Shown in pieces: positions 1 through 8,006 of a DNA stretch of 55,030 nucleotides. The notes beneath the pieces were generated by a model that saw only the letters and a list, made by a program, of their open reading frames with translations, was not told where the DNA came from and made no database searches. Numbering within the stretch: the first letter of the stretch is position 1; each line of letters starts with the position of its first letter. A program made the position numbers and the translations under genes. Location: positions 1 through 55,030 of the forward strand of contig DATJTJ010000175.1 of the NCBI GenBank assembly GCA_035503515.1, written 5' to 3'. This DNA comes from DAIDKA01 sp035503515. GTDB lineage: Bacteria; Pseudomonadota; Gammaproteobacteria; Steroidobacterales; Steroidobacteraceae.

Positions 1-2657
1 TCGGGAAGGTGTGGATCGCGGTGGAACTGCTGCTCACCGGCACGGACCGCGAGTACCTCGCGCAACTGTCGCGGCTCGGACGCGACTGGGCCGTGCCGCT
101 GGTGGCCAGCGGCGATGTGCACATGCATGTGCGCGGACGACGCAAGCTGCAGGATGCCCTGACCGCCATCCGGCATGGCGTGACGCTGGCGCAGGCCGGC
201 AGCCGGCTGTATCCCAACGGTGAGCGGCACCTGCGCGAGCGCGGCCGGCTCGTGCGGCTGTACCCTCCCGAACTGCTCGCCGAAACGCTGCAGCTGGCGA
301 AGGCCTGCACCTTCAGTCTCTCCGAGCTGCGCTATGAATATCCGCGCGAACTGGTGCCGGAAGGGGAAACGCCCACGAGCTGGCTGCGCGAACTCGTGGA
401 GCGCGGCATCCGGTTCCGCTGGCCGCACGGCGTGCCATCTTCGGCACGGCAGATCATCGAGCGTGAACTGACGCTGATCGCGGAGCTGGGCTACGAGGCC
501 TATTTCCTCACCGTGTACGACATCGTCAACTACGCGATCGGGGAAGGGATCCTGGCGCAGGGTCGCGGTTCGGCGGCCAATTCCCTGGTGTGCTATTGCC
601 TGCGGATCACCGCCATCGGGCAGCGGCCGGACTCGATGCTGATGGAACGGTTCATTTCCCGGGAACGCGCCGAGCCGCCGGACATCGACATCGACTTCGA
701 GCATGAGCGGCGCGAGGAGGTGATCCAGTACCTGTACCGCAAGTACGGCCGCGAACGGGCGGCACTGGCGGCCACGGTCATCAGCTACCGCGGTCGCAGC
801 GCCCTCAACGATCTGGCGCGGGCGTTCGGGTATTCAGCGCAGCGGGCCCGGGCGCTGGCGCAGGTGGTCCAGTGGTGGGATGAGAAGGTGCCGGCGGCGC
901 ACCTGCGCGAAGCCGGCTTTGATCCGGATGATCCGCTGCTGCGGCAGATCCTCGCGCTCACGGGCGAGCTCATCGGTTTTCCGCGACATCTCTCACAGCA
1001 CGTGGGCGGCTTCGTGATCGCCGCCACGGTACTCTCGGACCTGGTGCCGGTGGAGAATGCCACCATGCCCGAACGCACCGTGGTGCAGTGGAACAAGGAC
1101 GACCTCAACGATCTGGGGCTGCTGAAGGTGGACGTGCTGGGACTGGGGATGCTCAGTGCACTGCGCCGCTGCCTGGCACTGGTCAACGACTGGCGCGGCA
1201 CGCGCTGGACACTGGGTCATCTGCCGGCGGACGATCCGGCCGTCTACGCCATGATGTCGCGCGCTGACACCATCGGCGTCTTCCAGATCGAGTCGCGGGC
1301 GCAGATGTCCATGCTGCCGCGGCTGAAGCCGCAATCCTTCTATGACCTGGTCATCGAAGTGGCGCTGGTGCGCCCCGGGCCCATCCAGGGCGACATGGTG
1401 CATCCTTACCTGCGGCGACGCGCCGGGCTGGATCCCATCGAATATCCGGGCCCCGGCGCGCAGCAGGCTCTGGAGCGCACCCTGGGCGTGCCCATCTTCC
1501 AGGAGCAGGTCATGCAGCTGGCCATGCATGCCGCGGGCTTCACGGCCGGTGAGGCGGACAACCTGCGCCGGGCCATGGGGTCCTGGGAGCGCAAAGGAGA
1601 CCTGCATCGCTTCAAGGAGCGGCTGGCCCGCGGGCTGGTCGAGAACTCCTATCCCACCGAATTCGCCGAGCGCATCTGCCGGCAGATCGAAGGCTTCGGC
1701 GAATATGGTTTTCCCGAGAGTCACGCCGCGAGTTTCGCGCTCCTGGTTTACGACTCGGCATGGCTCAAGCACCACGAGCCGGCGGCCTTCACCTGTGCGC
1801 TGCTGAACAGCCAGCCCATGGGCTTCTACGCGCCGGCGCAGCTGGTACGGGATGCCCGGGGGCATGGTGTGGAAGTACGCCCCGTGAGCGTGGTCCACAG
1901 TCACTACGACTGTACCCTGGAGCCGGCGGAGGGCCCGCAGCCGGCATTGCGCCTGGGGTTGCGCCTGGTGCGCTCCTTCTCCGAACAGGGCGCGCAGCGC
2001 CTGACCGCCGTCCGGGCGCAACGCAGCTTCAGCAGCGTTGCGGACCTGGCGCGGCGGGCGCTGCTGGAACGCCGTGATCTCGAAGCCCTGGCCGCCGCGG
2101 GAGCACTGGCGCCCCTGAGCGGCAACCGCCATCTCGCCTTCTGGGAAGTCGCAGGGTTCGAGCCGGCGCTGCCGCTGGCGGCCACCGATCCGGCGGCGAT
2201 GCAGGTGACCGAGGCCCATCCGTTGCTGGCGATGCCCAGCGAATCGCAGACCATCGTGGCGGACCTAGCCGCCGTGGGCCTGACGCTGGGCCGCCATCCT
2301 CTGGCGCTGCTGCGCGAGCGGCTGCAGGGGGAGGGGCTGCAGTGCATGGCGGATCTGAACCAGATGCCCCATGGACAGTGGACGCGCACCGCGGGCCTGG
2401 TGCTCGTGCGTCAGCGGCCTGGCAGCGCCAGCGGCGTGACGTTCGTCACGCTCGAGGATGAGACCGGTCAGATCAATCTCGTCGTCTGGAAGAGCGTTGC
2501 CGAGCGCTTCCGCCGCGCGCTGGTGGAGTCGGCCCTGCTGGAAGTGCAGGGCACGCTGCAGCGTGAGGGTGAAGTCCTGCACCTGGTGGCGCGCCGTCTC
2601 ATCGACCGTACGGTGCTCACCGGGAGACTCAACGTTGCCTCCCGCGACTTTCACTGA
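1..2657 (+). CDS. dnaE2: Error-prone DNA polymerase III alpha subunit DnaE2 (ImuC), 5' end outside window
   Basis: Translesion polymerase that normally works with ImuA/ImuB in SOS mutagenesis. The frame is open to the left edge, so the N-terminal part of the PHP domain is missing; about 885 codons of a protein usually near 1030-1080 residues are present. Visible features are the catalytic-aspartate motif PDIDIDF (about 678-698), the polymerase block with GFPESHAASFALLVY (about 1705-1750) and a C-terminal OB-fold (about 2390-2600, VTFVTLEDETGQINLVVW). The short C-terminus after the OB-fold and the SHAASFALL wording fit DnaE2 rather than replicative DnaE1. imuA and imuB would be expected just upstream, outside the window. 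The gene faces pit, with about 120 bases between them. Confidence 0.93.
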   Translation, partial: GKVWIAVELLLTGTDREYLAQLSRLGRDWAVPLVASGDVHMHVRGRRKLQDALTAIRHGVTLAQAGSRLYPNGERHLRERGRLVRLYPPELLAETLQLAKACTFSLSELRYEYPRELVPEGETPTSWLRELVERGIRFRWPHGVPSSARQIIERELTLIAELGYEAYFLTVYDIVNYAIGEGILAQGRGSAANSLVCYCLRITAIGQRPDSMLMERFISRERAEPPDIDIDFEHERREEVIQYLYRKYGRERAALAATVISYRGRSALNDLARAFGYSAQRARALAQVVQWWDEKVPAAHLREAGFDPDDPLLRQILALTGELIGFPRHLSQHVGGFVIAATVLSDLVPVENATMPERTVVQWNKDDLNDLGLLKVDVLGLGMLSALRRCLALVNDWRGTRWTLGHLPADDPAVYAMMSRADTIGVFQIESRAQMSMLPRLKPQSFYDLVIEVALVRPGPIQGDMVHPYLRRRAGLDPIEYPGPGAQQALERTLGVPIFQEQVMQLAMHAAGFTAGEADNLRRAMGSWERKGDLHRFKERLARGLVENSYPTEFAERICRQIEGFGEYGFPESHAASFALLVYDSAWLKHHEPAAFTCALLNSQPMGFYAPAQLVRDARGHGVEVRPVSVVHSHYDCTLEPAEGPQPALRLGLRLVRSFSEQGAQRLTAVRAQRSFSSVADLARRALLERRDLEALAAAGALAPLSGNRHLAFWEVAGFEPALPLAATDPAAMQVTEAHPLLAMPSESQTIVADLAAVGLTLGRHPLALLRERLQGEGLQCMADLNQMPHGQWTRTAGLVLVRQRPGSASGVTFVTLEDETGQINLVVWKSVAERFRRALVESALLEVQGTLQREGEVLHLVARRLIDRTVLTGRLNVASRDFH

Positions 2658-2778
2658 TCCCCGGCGCCGGAAGCCTCGACCTTATGCCCACGGGCGCGTC
2701 TTCTTCCAGGGCCGCTGGCTCTCGGTGTGGGACAGTTTGCGCGCCGGGTGCAACGCTCGGGACGCGCGGGGTCGCTGA

Positions 2779-4272
2779 TCAGTGCACGCCAAGCAGGTGG
2801 AACACGACATACAGTCCGGCGCCGAACGTCGCCGCGCCCAGTATGACGCACACGGGCAGGGTGAGTACCCAGGCCAGGATGATGTTGCGCACCGTGTCGC
2901 CCTGGATGCCCGAGCGATTGGCGACCATGGTGCCGGCGATGCCCGAGGACAGGATGTGGGTGGTGCTCACCGGCAGGCCCAGTACGTCGGCGGCCTCGAT
3001 CGTGCCCCAGGCGATCAGCTCCGCGCTCGCACCCTGGGCATAGGTCAGGTGCGCCTTGCCGATCTTCTCGCCCACGGTGACCACGATGCGTTTCCAGCCC
3101 ACCATCGTGCCCAGGCCCAGGGCGAGCGCGACCGCGACCTTGATCCAGGTCGGAATGAAATTGGTCAGGCCCTGGAGCGACTTCTGGTACTTGCTGGCGG
3201 CCGCCGCATCCAGGCCGCTCGGCACCTTCTTGATCTTGGCCAGCCGGCCCAGCGATTCGCCGACGAGGTACACGTTCAGGCGCAGCGCGGTGCGTTCGGC
3301 ACCGGCCAGAGTGTGCAGGTCGGTCACGCCGCGCAGCCGCGCCACCACGGCGTCGTTCGCCTCCGTCAATGCCGGCAGCGTGTCGGCGTTGGGCTTGCTG
3401 GTGCGCAGGAAGGTCGTCAGCGTGCGATGCGCGTCGATCGAGGCCGGCAGCCGCGTCGTCGCCGGCACGATCTGGTGCAGCTGCGTCGCGACCTGCGCGG
3501 CCGAGGCATTCAGCTGCGTGAGCGCCGCGGGTGAGGCCGCGAGATTGAGCGCGAAGGTCGCCGGCACGACGCCGACCAGGATCAGCACCATCAGGCCCAT
3601 GCCTTTCTGACCGTCGTTGGAGCCGTGGGCGAAGGACACCCCGGTGCAGGTGAGGATCAGCAGACAGCGCACCCACAGCGGCGGGGAGGAACCGGGCTCG
3701 GGCGATTTGAACAGTTCAGCGCGTCGGGCCAGCACCACCCGCATGATGAGCAGCAGCAGCCCGGCGAGCAGGAATCCCATGATGGGCGAGACGATGAGCG
3801 CCTTGAGAGTGTCCTGCACCTTGGCCCAGTTGACCCCCTCGCCGAAGGCTTCGTTGGGGCTGATCACCGAATTCATGAGTCCGACGCCCACGATGGAGCC
3901 GATCAGGGTGTGGGAGCTGGAGGCCGGGAGGCCCAGGTACCAGGTGCCGACGTTCCAGATGATGGCCGAGAGCAGCAGCGCGAACACCATCGCAAAGCCT
4001 GCCCCGGAGCCGACGTTGATCACCAGCTCGACGGGCAGCAGCGCCACGATGCTGAAGGCGACCGCCCCGGATGAGGTGAGCACGCCAATGAGATTCCAGG
4101 TGCCCGACCAGACCACGGCATAGTTCGGCTTGAGCGCCCGGGTATAGATGACCGTCGCCACGGCGTTGGCGGTGTCATGGAAACCATTCACGAACTCGAA
4201 GCTCAGCGCCAGGGCCAGCGCGAGACACAGAAGAATGGCGGAGGGTGGGTCGATGCCAAGGCTTGCCAGCAC
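2779..4272 (-). CDS. pit: Inorganic phosphate transporter, PiT/PHO4 family
   Basis: Low-affinity, cation-coupled phosphate symporter of the inner membrane. Its 497 residues match the length of E. coli PitA. It has the two family half-signatures: GFHDTANAVATVIYT near residues 31-45 and a second GTIEAADVLGLPVSTTH block near residue 430. AHGSNDGQKGMG lies in the middle, and a soluble insert of about 100 residues (about 250-360) separates the two membrane halves. The start is GTG, preceded by GGGGA. A Pho-box-like tandem repeat sits ten bases upstream of a plausible -10, so phosphate control is likely. No phoU-like gene lies beside it. Confidence 0.93.
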   Translation of the reverse strand: MLASLGIDPPSAILLCLALALALSFEFVNGFHDTANAVATVIYTRALKPNYAVVWSGTWNLIGVLTSSGAVAFSIVALLPVELVINVGSGAGFAMVFALLLSAIIWNVGTWYLGLPASSSHTLIGSIVGVGLMNSVISPNEAFGEGVNWAKVQDTLKALIVSPIMGFLLAGLLLLIMRVVLARRAELFKSPEPGSSPPLWVRCLLILTCTGVSFAHGSNDGQKGMGLMVLILVGVVPATFALNLAASPAALTQLNASAAQVATQLHQIVPATTRLPASIDAHRTLTTFLRTSKPNADTLPALTEANDAVVARLRGVTDLHTLAGAERTALRLNVYLVGESLGRLAKIKKVPSGLDAAAASKYQKSLQGLTNFIPTWIKVAVALALGLGTMVGWKRIVVTVGEKIGKAHLTYAQGASAELIAWGTIEAADVLGLPVSTTHILSSGIAGTMVANRSGIQGDTVRNIILAWVLTLPVCVILGAATFGAGLYVVFHLLGVH

Positions 4273-4308
4273 GTGAGTTCCCCGAATTCGTTTTGTCGGC
4301 GGAGCACA

Positions 4309-4342
4309 AGGCTAGGGTGGTCATATGACTGTCATATGACAC
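4309..4342 (-). promoter_or_regulatory. Pho box plus -10 element upstream of pit
   Basis: Read on the minus strand, 4342-4325 is GTGTCATATGACAGTCAT, two seven-base half sites four bases apart. Each matches the PhoB half-site CTGTCAT at six of seven positions. Ten bases further on is TAGCCT (4314-4309), a possible -10. A Pho box replacing the -35 and lying ten bases from the -10 is the classical PhoB-activated layout. Because GTCATATGAC is itself a palindrome repeated with an 11-base period (4320-4340), the plus strand also reads as a Pho box. PhoB binding is inferred. Confidence 0.65.
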
Positions 4343-4372
4343 CTTTGGAACGCGGGAGCCGTGCTACCGCTG

Positions 4373-4434
4373 TGCGGCGCACGTGCAGCGGCGCACGTGC
4401 TGCGCCGCAGCCTGACCGGTGGGGTCCGGTCAGG
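4373..4434. repeat. Two adjacent inverted repeats (candidate terminator region)
   Basis: TGCGGCGCA (4373-4381) pairs perfectly with TGCGCCGCA (4401-4409); the spacer carries a second GCGCACGTGC copy. Next to it CCTGACCGG (4411-4419) pairs perfectly with CCGGTCAGG (4426-4434) around a six-base loop. The second hairpin lies 12 bases past the stop codon of the small lipoprotein gene, the right place for a terminator, but no T-run follows on either strand. They may be terminators or simply stable GC hairpins. Confidence 0.5.
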
Positions 4435-4445
4435 CGTGATTTCGC

Positions 4446-4613
4446 TTAGGGATAGGGACGGTAGTACGGACCGTAGTGGTATCCGTAGCCGACGCCGACG
4501 CCCACGACGGGGACGGCGGGAGCGACCACCAGGCCGTGGCGGGTGGGAACGGCCACGCACCCTCCCAGCGCTCCGGCCGAGGCAAGGATCAGTGCAGCGA
4601 TGAGCGTCTTCAT
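4446..4613 (-). CDS. Small lipoprotein with Gly/Tyr/Pro-rich tail
   Basis: A 55-residue protein, too short for usual gene callers. It begins MKTLIAALILASAGALGGC, a lipoprotein signal with the lipobox cysteine at residue 19. The mature part is only 37 residues and ends in a glycine/tyrosine/proline-rich stretch (GVGYGYHYGPYYRPYP). GGAGG lies eight bases before the ATG. The signal, start and tail together make it convincing, and small lipoproteins of this style are common in gammaproteobacteria. No function is recognised. It runs in the same direction as the DUF4382 gene upstream (stop at 4692), so the two could be co-transcribed. Confidence 0.75.
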   Translation of the reverse strand: MKTLIAALILASAGALGGCVAVPTRHGLVVAPAVPVVGVGVGYGYHYGPYYRPYP

Positions 4614-4691
4614 GTCCGGGCCTCCATGTGTTGAACCCTTACCCTGGACAACGCCCGAGGGCGGGCCGGGGAGGACCCGGGTTACGCGACC

Positions 4692-6386
4692 TTAATCGAT
4701 CTGCAGCGCCACGCCCGTGGCGTTACCGGCGCTCATATCCACTGTCGAGCCATAGGGCAGGCGGGTCAGGGTGCCGGTGGGATTGGCGGAGTTCCACGCC
4801 CACACTTCGGCGTAATAGACCCCCGCGCCGTAGGCGGCCGAGGGGCTGCCACCGGGCGCAATACCCGCAAGCGACAGCGTGCTCTGCCCATTGCCCAGGT
4901 AACCGGTGAGCGGGGCCGCGGCGACCAGTGCGCCATTGGCGGTGAGGAAGAGTTCGGCGTTGTCGAAGGCGTTGGTCGTGACGGCGATCGTGCCCTGGAT
5001 GGCGTTGGCCGAACTGCCCGAAGGGACCGGGGGCGCCGTTATGGTAAAGAGCGCGGGGGTCGCAGCATTTGCCGGTGGCGCAACCGTGGTGCCCAGGGCC
5101 GCCGTGCCGTAGGCGGCATTGAGGGCGCCGATGGCATAGGTCCCCGCACCCTGCGTCGGGGTCGCCGCGCTGAGCGAGACGGTACCCGAGGTGTACGTGC
5201 CGTACTGCAGGGAACCCCCGGAGAGTTCCTGGGCGCTGGCGAACAGGCCGCTGGTCGGATCCAGCGCGCGCACTTCCACCAGGTAGGGCACTTCGGAGGA
5301 CAGCGGCAACGTCTGATAGAAGCCCACCTGGGAACTGGTCGGTGAGGCCGGGGACGTGCTGGCGACGTTGACCGAATAGGGCGTCGCCGCGGTCAGCGTC
5401 AGCGTCCCGAGAACGGGGCTGGCCCCCGGGGCCGAATCGGTCACCGGCACGGACTTGAGGATGACGGTCTGGATGGCGGGTCCGTGGATGACCAGATCGT
5501 AGCTGCCGGGCGCTCCGGAGGTCGTGGACAGCGGATACAACGTGAAGGTGCCGTCGGTGCCGACGCGGGTGGTCTTGACGATCACATGCCGCGTGCCGTC
5601 GCTGCTGAGCGTCTCGGCGGAGACCTGCACGTCCGGATAGCCGGCATTGGTCACCGTCGAGACATCCGTGAGCGATACGGATCCCTGGATGGTTCCGGCG
5701 TTGGCCGCGCTGTAGCTGCGGGGATGCGGATTGAGTGCGAAGGCGGGTTGACCGCTCAGCGATATCGGCACGAGGTCACGCGTCGCATCGAAATCGACGA
5801 TGGCCGAGGTGGTGGCCACCACGCCCGTGGCCGTCGAACTGGTGCTCGCCGCCGAGGAGGTCGCGGTGCTCGTTCCGAAGCTGGTGGAACCTGCGGCGGT
5901 GACATTGAGGCTGGTGCTGATGCCGATGCCTTCGGCCGCATTCAGTATCGCAAGCGGCACGGTGTGCGCCACGTCGGAATCGTCCAGATAGTCGACTTCA
6001 TCGTTGGTCGCGGCGCCCGCGTTCTGCGCCGAGGTGCTCAGGGCGTCGGTCGAGTCGGCGAGCATCAGCAGCACCTGGTTGTAGGTGCCGGCGGTGAGCT
6101 TCAGTTCGCTCGCGAACTGGCTCAGCGTGCCGTTGTTGAGCGTCACCAGGTCGATGGTCTGCGGGGTGCTCAGGGAAAATTTCACCCAGCTCGAATCGGT
6201 CGGACCGGCCGAGGCGCTGGTGTTGAACCAGATCTGGTTGATGGTCAGGAAGACGTGTGTGAACTGCGCGGCGGTGTTGCCCGTCGCCGAAACGGTGGTG
6301 CTCGATTCGCAGCCTGCCAGCAGGGCGCAGCCGAGCAGGGCGGCGAGCGCCGGGAACGCTCTGCGGGTCGAGGTCATGTTGGACAT
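4692..6386 (-). CDS. DUF4382 domain lipoprotein
   Basis: A 564-residue exported protein. The start is the ATG at 6386, or the in-frame ATG nine bases later (MTSTRR...), which gives a more compact signal. A lipobox LLAGC places the acylated cysteine at about residue 26. Residues about 33-220 resemble DUF4382: VFLTINQIWFN, IDLVTLNNG, LKLTAGTYNQVLLML, then a DFD motif where the domain ends. The rest is Ser/Thr/Ala-rich and resembles successive carboxypeptidase-regulatory or Ig-like beta domains (GTIQGSVSLTD, then DGTFTLYPLS). It is likely an outer-membrane-anchored surface or periplasmic protein of unknown role. Nearby secretion genes do not prove that it is a secretion substrate. Confidence 0.75.
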   Translation of the reverse strand: MSNMTSTRRAFPALAALLGCALLAGCESSTTVSATGNTAAQFTHVFLTINQIWFNTSASAGPTDSSWVKFSLSTPQTIDLVTLNNGTLSQFASELKLTAGTYNQVLLMLADSTDALSTSAQNAGAATNDEVDYLDDSDVAHTVPLAILNAAEGIGISTSLNVTAAGSTSFGTSTATSSAASTSSTATGVVATTSAIVDFDATRDLVPISLSGQPAFALNPHPRSYSAANAGTIQGSVSLTDVSTVTNAGYPDVQVSAETLSSDGTRHVIVKTTRVGTDGTFTLYPLSTTSGAPGSYDLVIHGPAIQTVILKSVPVTDSAPGASPVLGTLTLTAATPYSVNVASTSPASPTSSQVGFYQTLPLSSEVPYLVEVRALDPTSGLFASAQELSGGSLQYGTYTSGTVSLSAATPTQGAGTYAIGALNAAYGTAALGTTVAPPANAATPALFTITAPPVPSGSSANAIQGTIAVTTNAFDNAELFLTANGALVAAAPLTGYLGNGQSTLSLAGIAPGGSPSAAYGAGVYYAEVWAWNSANPTGTLTRLPYGSTVDMSAGNATGVALQID

Positions 6387-6487
6387 TGCGAACCCCAGGT
6401 TACGAAAGATGTCGCGGCACTTCTAAGTTTGCCGCCGATATCCTTGATTCAACGGCCCTAATTCGGACACGTTGACCGCACCAGGGT

Positions 6488-6754
6488 TCACTGCCTGGGC
6501 TTGCGGGCCGCCTTGCGGCTGTCATCCCCGATGTCGTAGTCGTCGAAGTCGCTGGTGAGTTCGGCGGTGAGCTTGTCTTCGCGCATGCGCTCCAACCGAC
6601 GCCACGGAGGCTCGCCGCTTTTCTGGGCGCGTTTCTTGGCGAGGTCCAGGTCCTTGATCACCTGGTCTAGATCGACATCGGCTTCCTCGACCGCCGGCTC
6701 GTCGATTTCCTCGCCTTCGAATTCTTCGGACTCGGCTTTTTCGCTCATGGCCAT
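6488..6754 (-). CDS. Small acidic conserved protein, PA3496-like
   Basis: An 88-residue soluble protein with a very acidic N-terminal half (residues 5-35 are dominated by Glu and Asp), then a basic helix PPWRRLERMREDKLTAEL and an acidic FDDYDIGDD tail. The arginine-rich helix followed by an FDD motif recalls the small PA3496 family of gammaproteobacteria, but that family is shorter and the match is from memory. The start could be the ATG at 6754 or 6748; neither has a strong ribosome site. It begins 30 bases after gspF and in the same direction, so it may be the last gene of the secretion operon. No function can be assigned. Confidence 0.6.
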   Translation of the reverse strand: MAMSEKAESEEFEGEEIDEPAVEEADVDLDQVIKDLDLAKKRAQKSGEPPWRRLERMREDKLTAELTSDFDDYDIGDDSRKAARKPRQ

Positions 6755-6784
6755 TAACCATGCAGTGAGTGCTTGGAGCGGATT

Positions 6785-7999
6785 CTAGCGGATGAGCTGG
6801 TTCATTTCGAAGATGGGCAGGAGCATTGCAAAAACGATGCCCATGACGAAGAGTCCCATGAGGACGATGAGGCCCGGACCCAGCAGGCCGACCATGGCCG
6901 TCAGCAGTCCGTCGAGCTCGCGTTCCTGGCTGATCGCCGCCCGTTCCAGCATGTTCTCCAGCTCGCCGCTGGATTCACCGCTCTGGATGAGATGAATGGT
7001 CATGGGGGGGAACAGTCTGCTGATGGCCAGCGAGCGGCCGATGGAGGCGCCCTCGCGCACCCGCAGGGAGGCCTCGGCGACCGCATCGCGCATCGGCAGG
7101 TTCGTGACCACTTCGCCGGAGATCCGCAGCGCATCGAGCACCGGCACCGTGGCGCCCGTGAGGATGCTCAGGGTGCGGGTGAACCGCGCGGTATTGAATC
7201 CGCGCACCAGCTTGCCCATCAGCGGCAGCCGCAGCTGCAGCAGGTGGAACCGGCGCTTCGGACCGGGCTTGGCGACCCAGCGCGCGAAGGCGACGTAGGC
7301 GACGACGATGATGATCAGCAGGTAGATGCCCCGCAGCCGCAGGAAATCACTGGTGCTGATCAGCAGCTGCGTCATGATGGGCAGCTTCGCATGACTGGCG
7401 GTGAACACACCGACGACCTTGGGTACCACGTACACCATGAGGCCGGCCACGATGATCACGCACATGACCGTGAGCGCGATCGGGTACAGCATGGCGCCCA
7501 TGACCTTCTGCCGCATCTCCTCGCGGCTCTCGGTGTAATCCGCCAGCCGCTCCAGCACCGTATCCAGGTGGCCGGCCTGCTCGCCGGCGGACACCGTGGC
7601 GCGGTAGATCTCCGGGAATACCCGCGGAAAGTCGGCGAAGCCGTCCGCGAGCGTATGGCCTTCCACGACCTTGGCGCGCACGCCGAGCACGATGCTCTGC
7701 ACGCGCTGCTTCTCGGTCTGCTGGGAGACCGCGAGCAGCGATTCCTCCAGGGGCAGCCCGGCCTTCACCAGCGTCGCGAGCTGCCGCGTGAACAGTGCAA
7801 GGTCGGTGGCGGAGACGCGCCGGGACAGGGAGAAGCTGCGCTTCTGGGATTTCTCCTGCTCGTTGACCGCGGTCACCGTCACCGGCAGCAGCTGCCGCTC
7901 GCGCAGCAGCTGGCGCACGTGCCGCGGGGTGTCGCCCTCGAGGATGCCGGTGCTCTCGCGACCTCCGGGGTCGAGCGCGGTGTACTGGAAGGCGCCCAT
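6785..7999 (-). CDS. gspF: Type II secretion inner-membrane protein GspF
   Basis: Polytopic platform protein of the type II secretion system, linking the GspE ATPase to the pseudopilus. Its 404 residues match the family length. It has a leading FQYTALDPGGRESTGILEGDT block and two tandem GspF domains: the first around residues 65-190 (LALFTRQLATLVKAGLPLEESL), the second around 270-392 (FTRTLSILTGATVPVLDALRI). Three hydrophobic segments fall at about 165-190, 215-240 and near the C-terminus. It starts seven bases after gspE in the same operon. gspG and later genes, which usually follow, are absent here. Confidence 0.95.
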   Translation of the reverse strand: MGAFQYTALDPGGRESTGILEGDTPRHVRQLLRERQLLPVTVTAVNEQEKSQKRSFSLSRRVSATDLALFTRQLATLVKAGLPLEESLLAVSQQTEKQRVQSIVLGVRAKVVEGHTLADGFADFPRVFPEIYRATVSAGEQAGHLDTVLERLADYTESREEMRQKVMGAMLYPIALTVMCVIIVAGLMVYVVPKVVGVFTASHAKLPIMTQLLISTSDFLRLRGIYLLIIIVVAYVAFARWVAKPGPKRRFHLLQLRLPLMGKLVRGFNTARFTRTLSILTGATVPVLDALRISGEVVTNLPMRDAVAEASLRVREGASIGRSLAISRLFPPMTIHLIQSGESSGELENMLERAAISQERELDGLLTAMVGLLGPGLIVLMGLFVMGIVFAMLLPIFEMNQLIR

Positions 8000-8006
8000 T
8001 GCGGCC

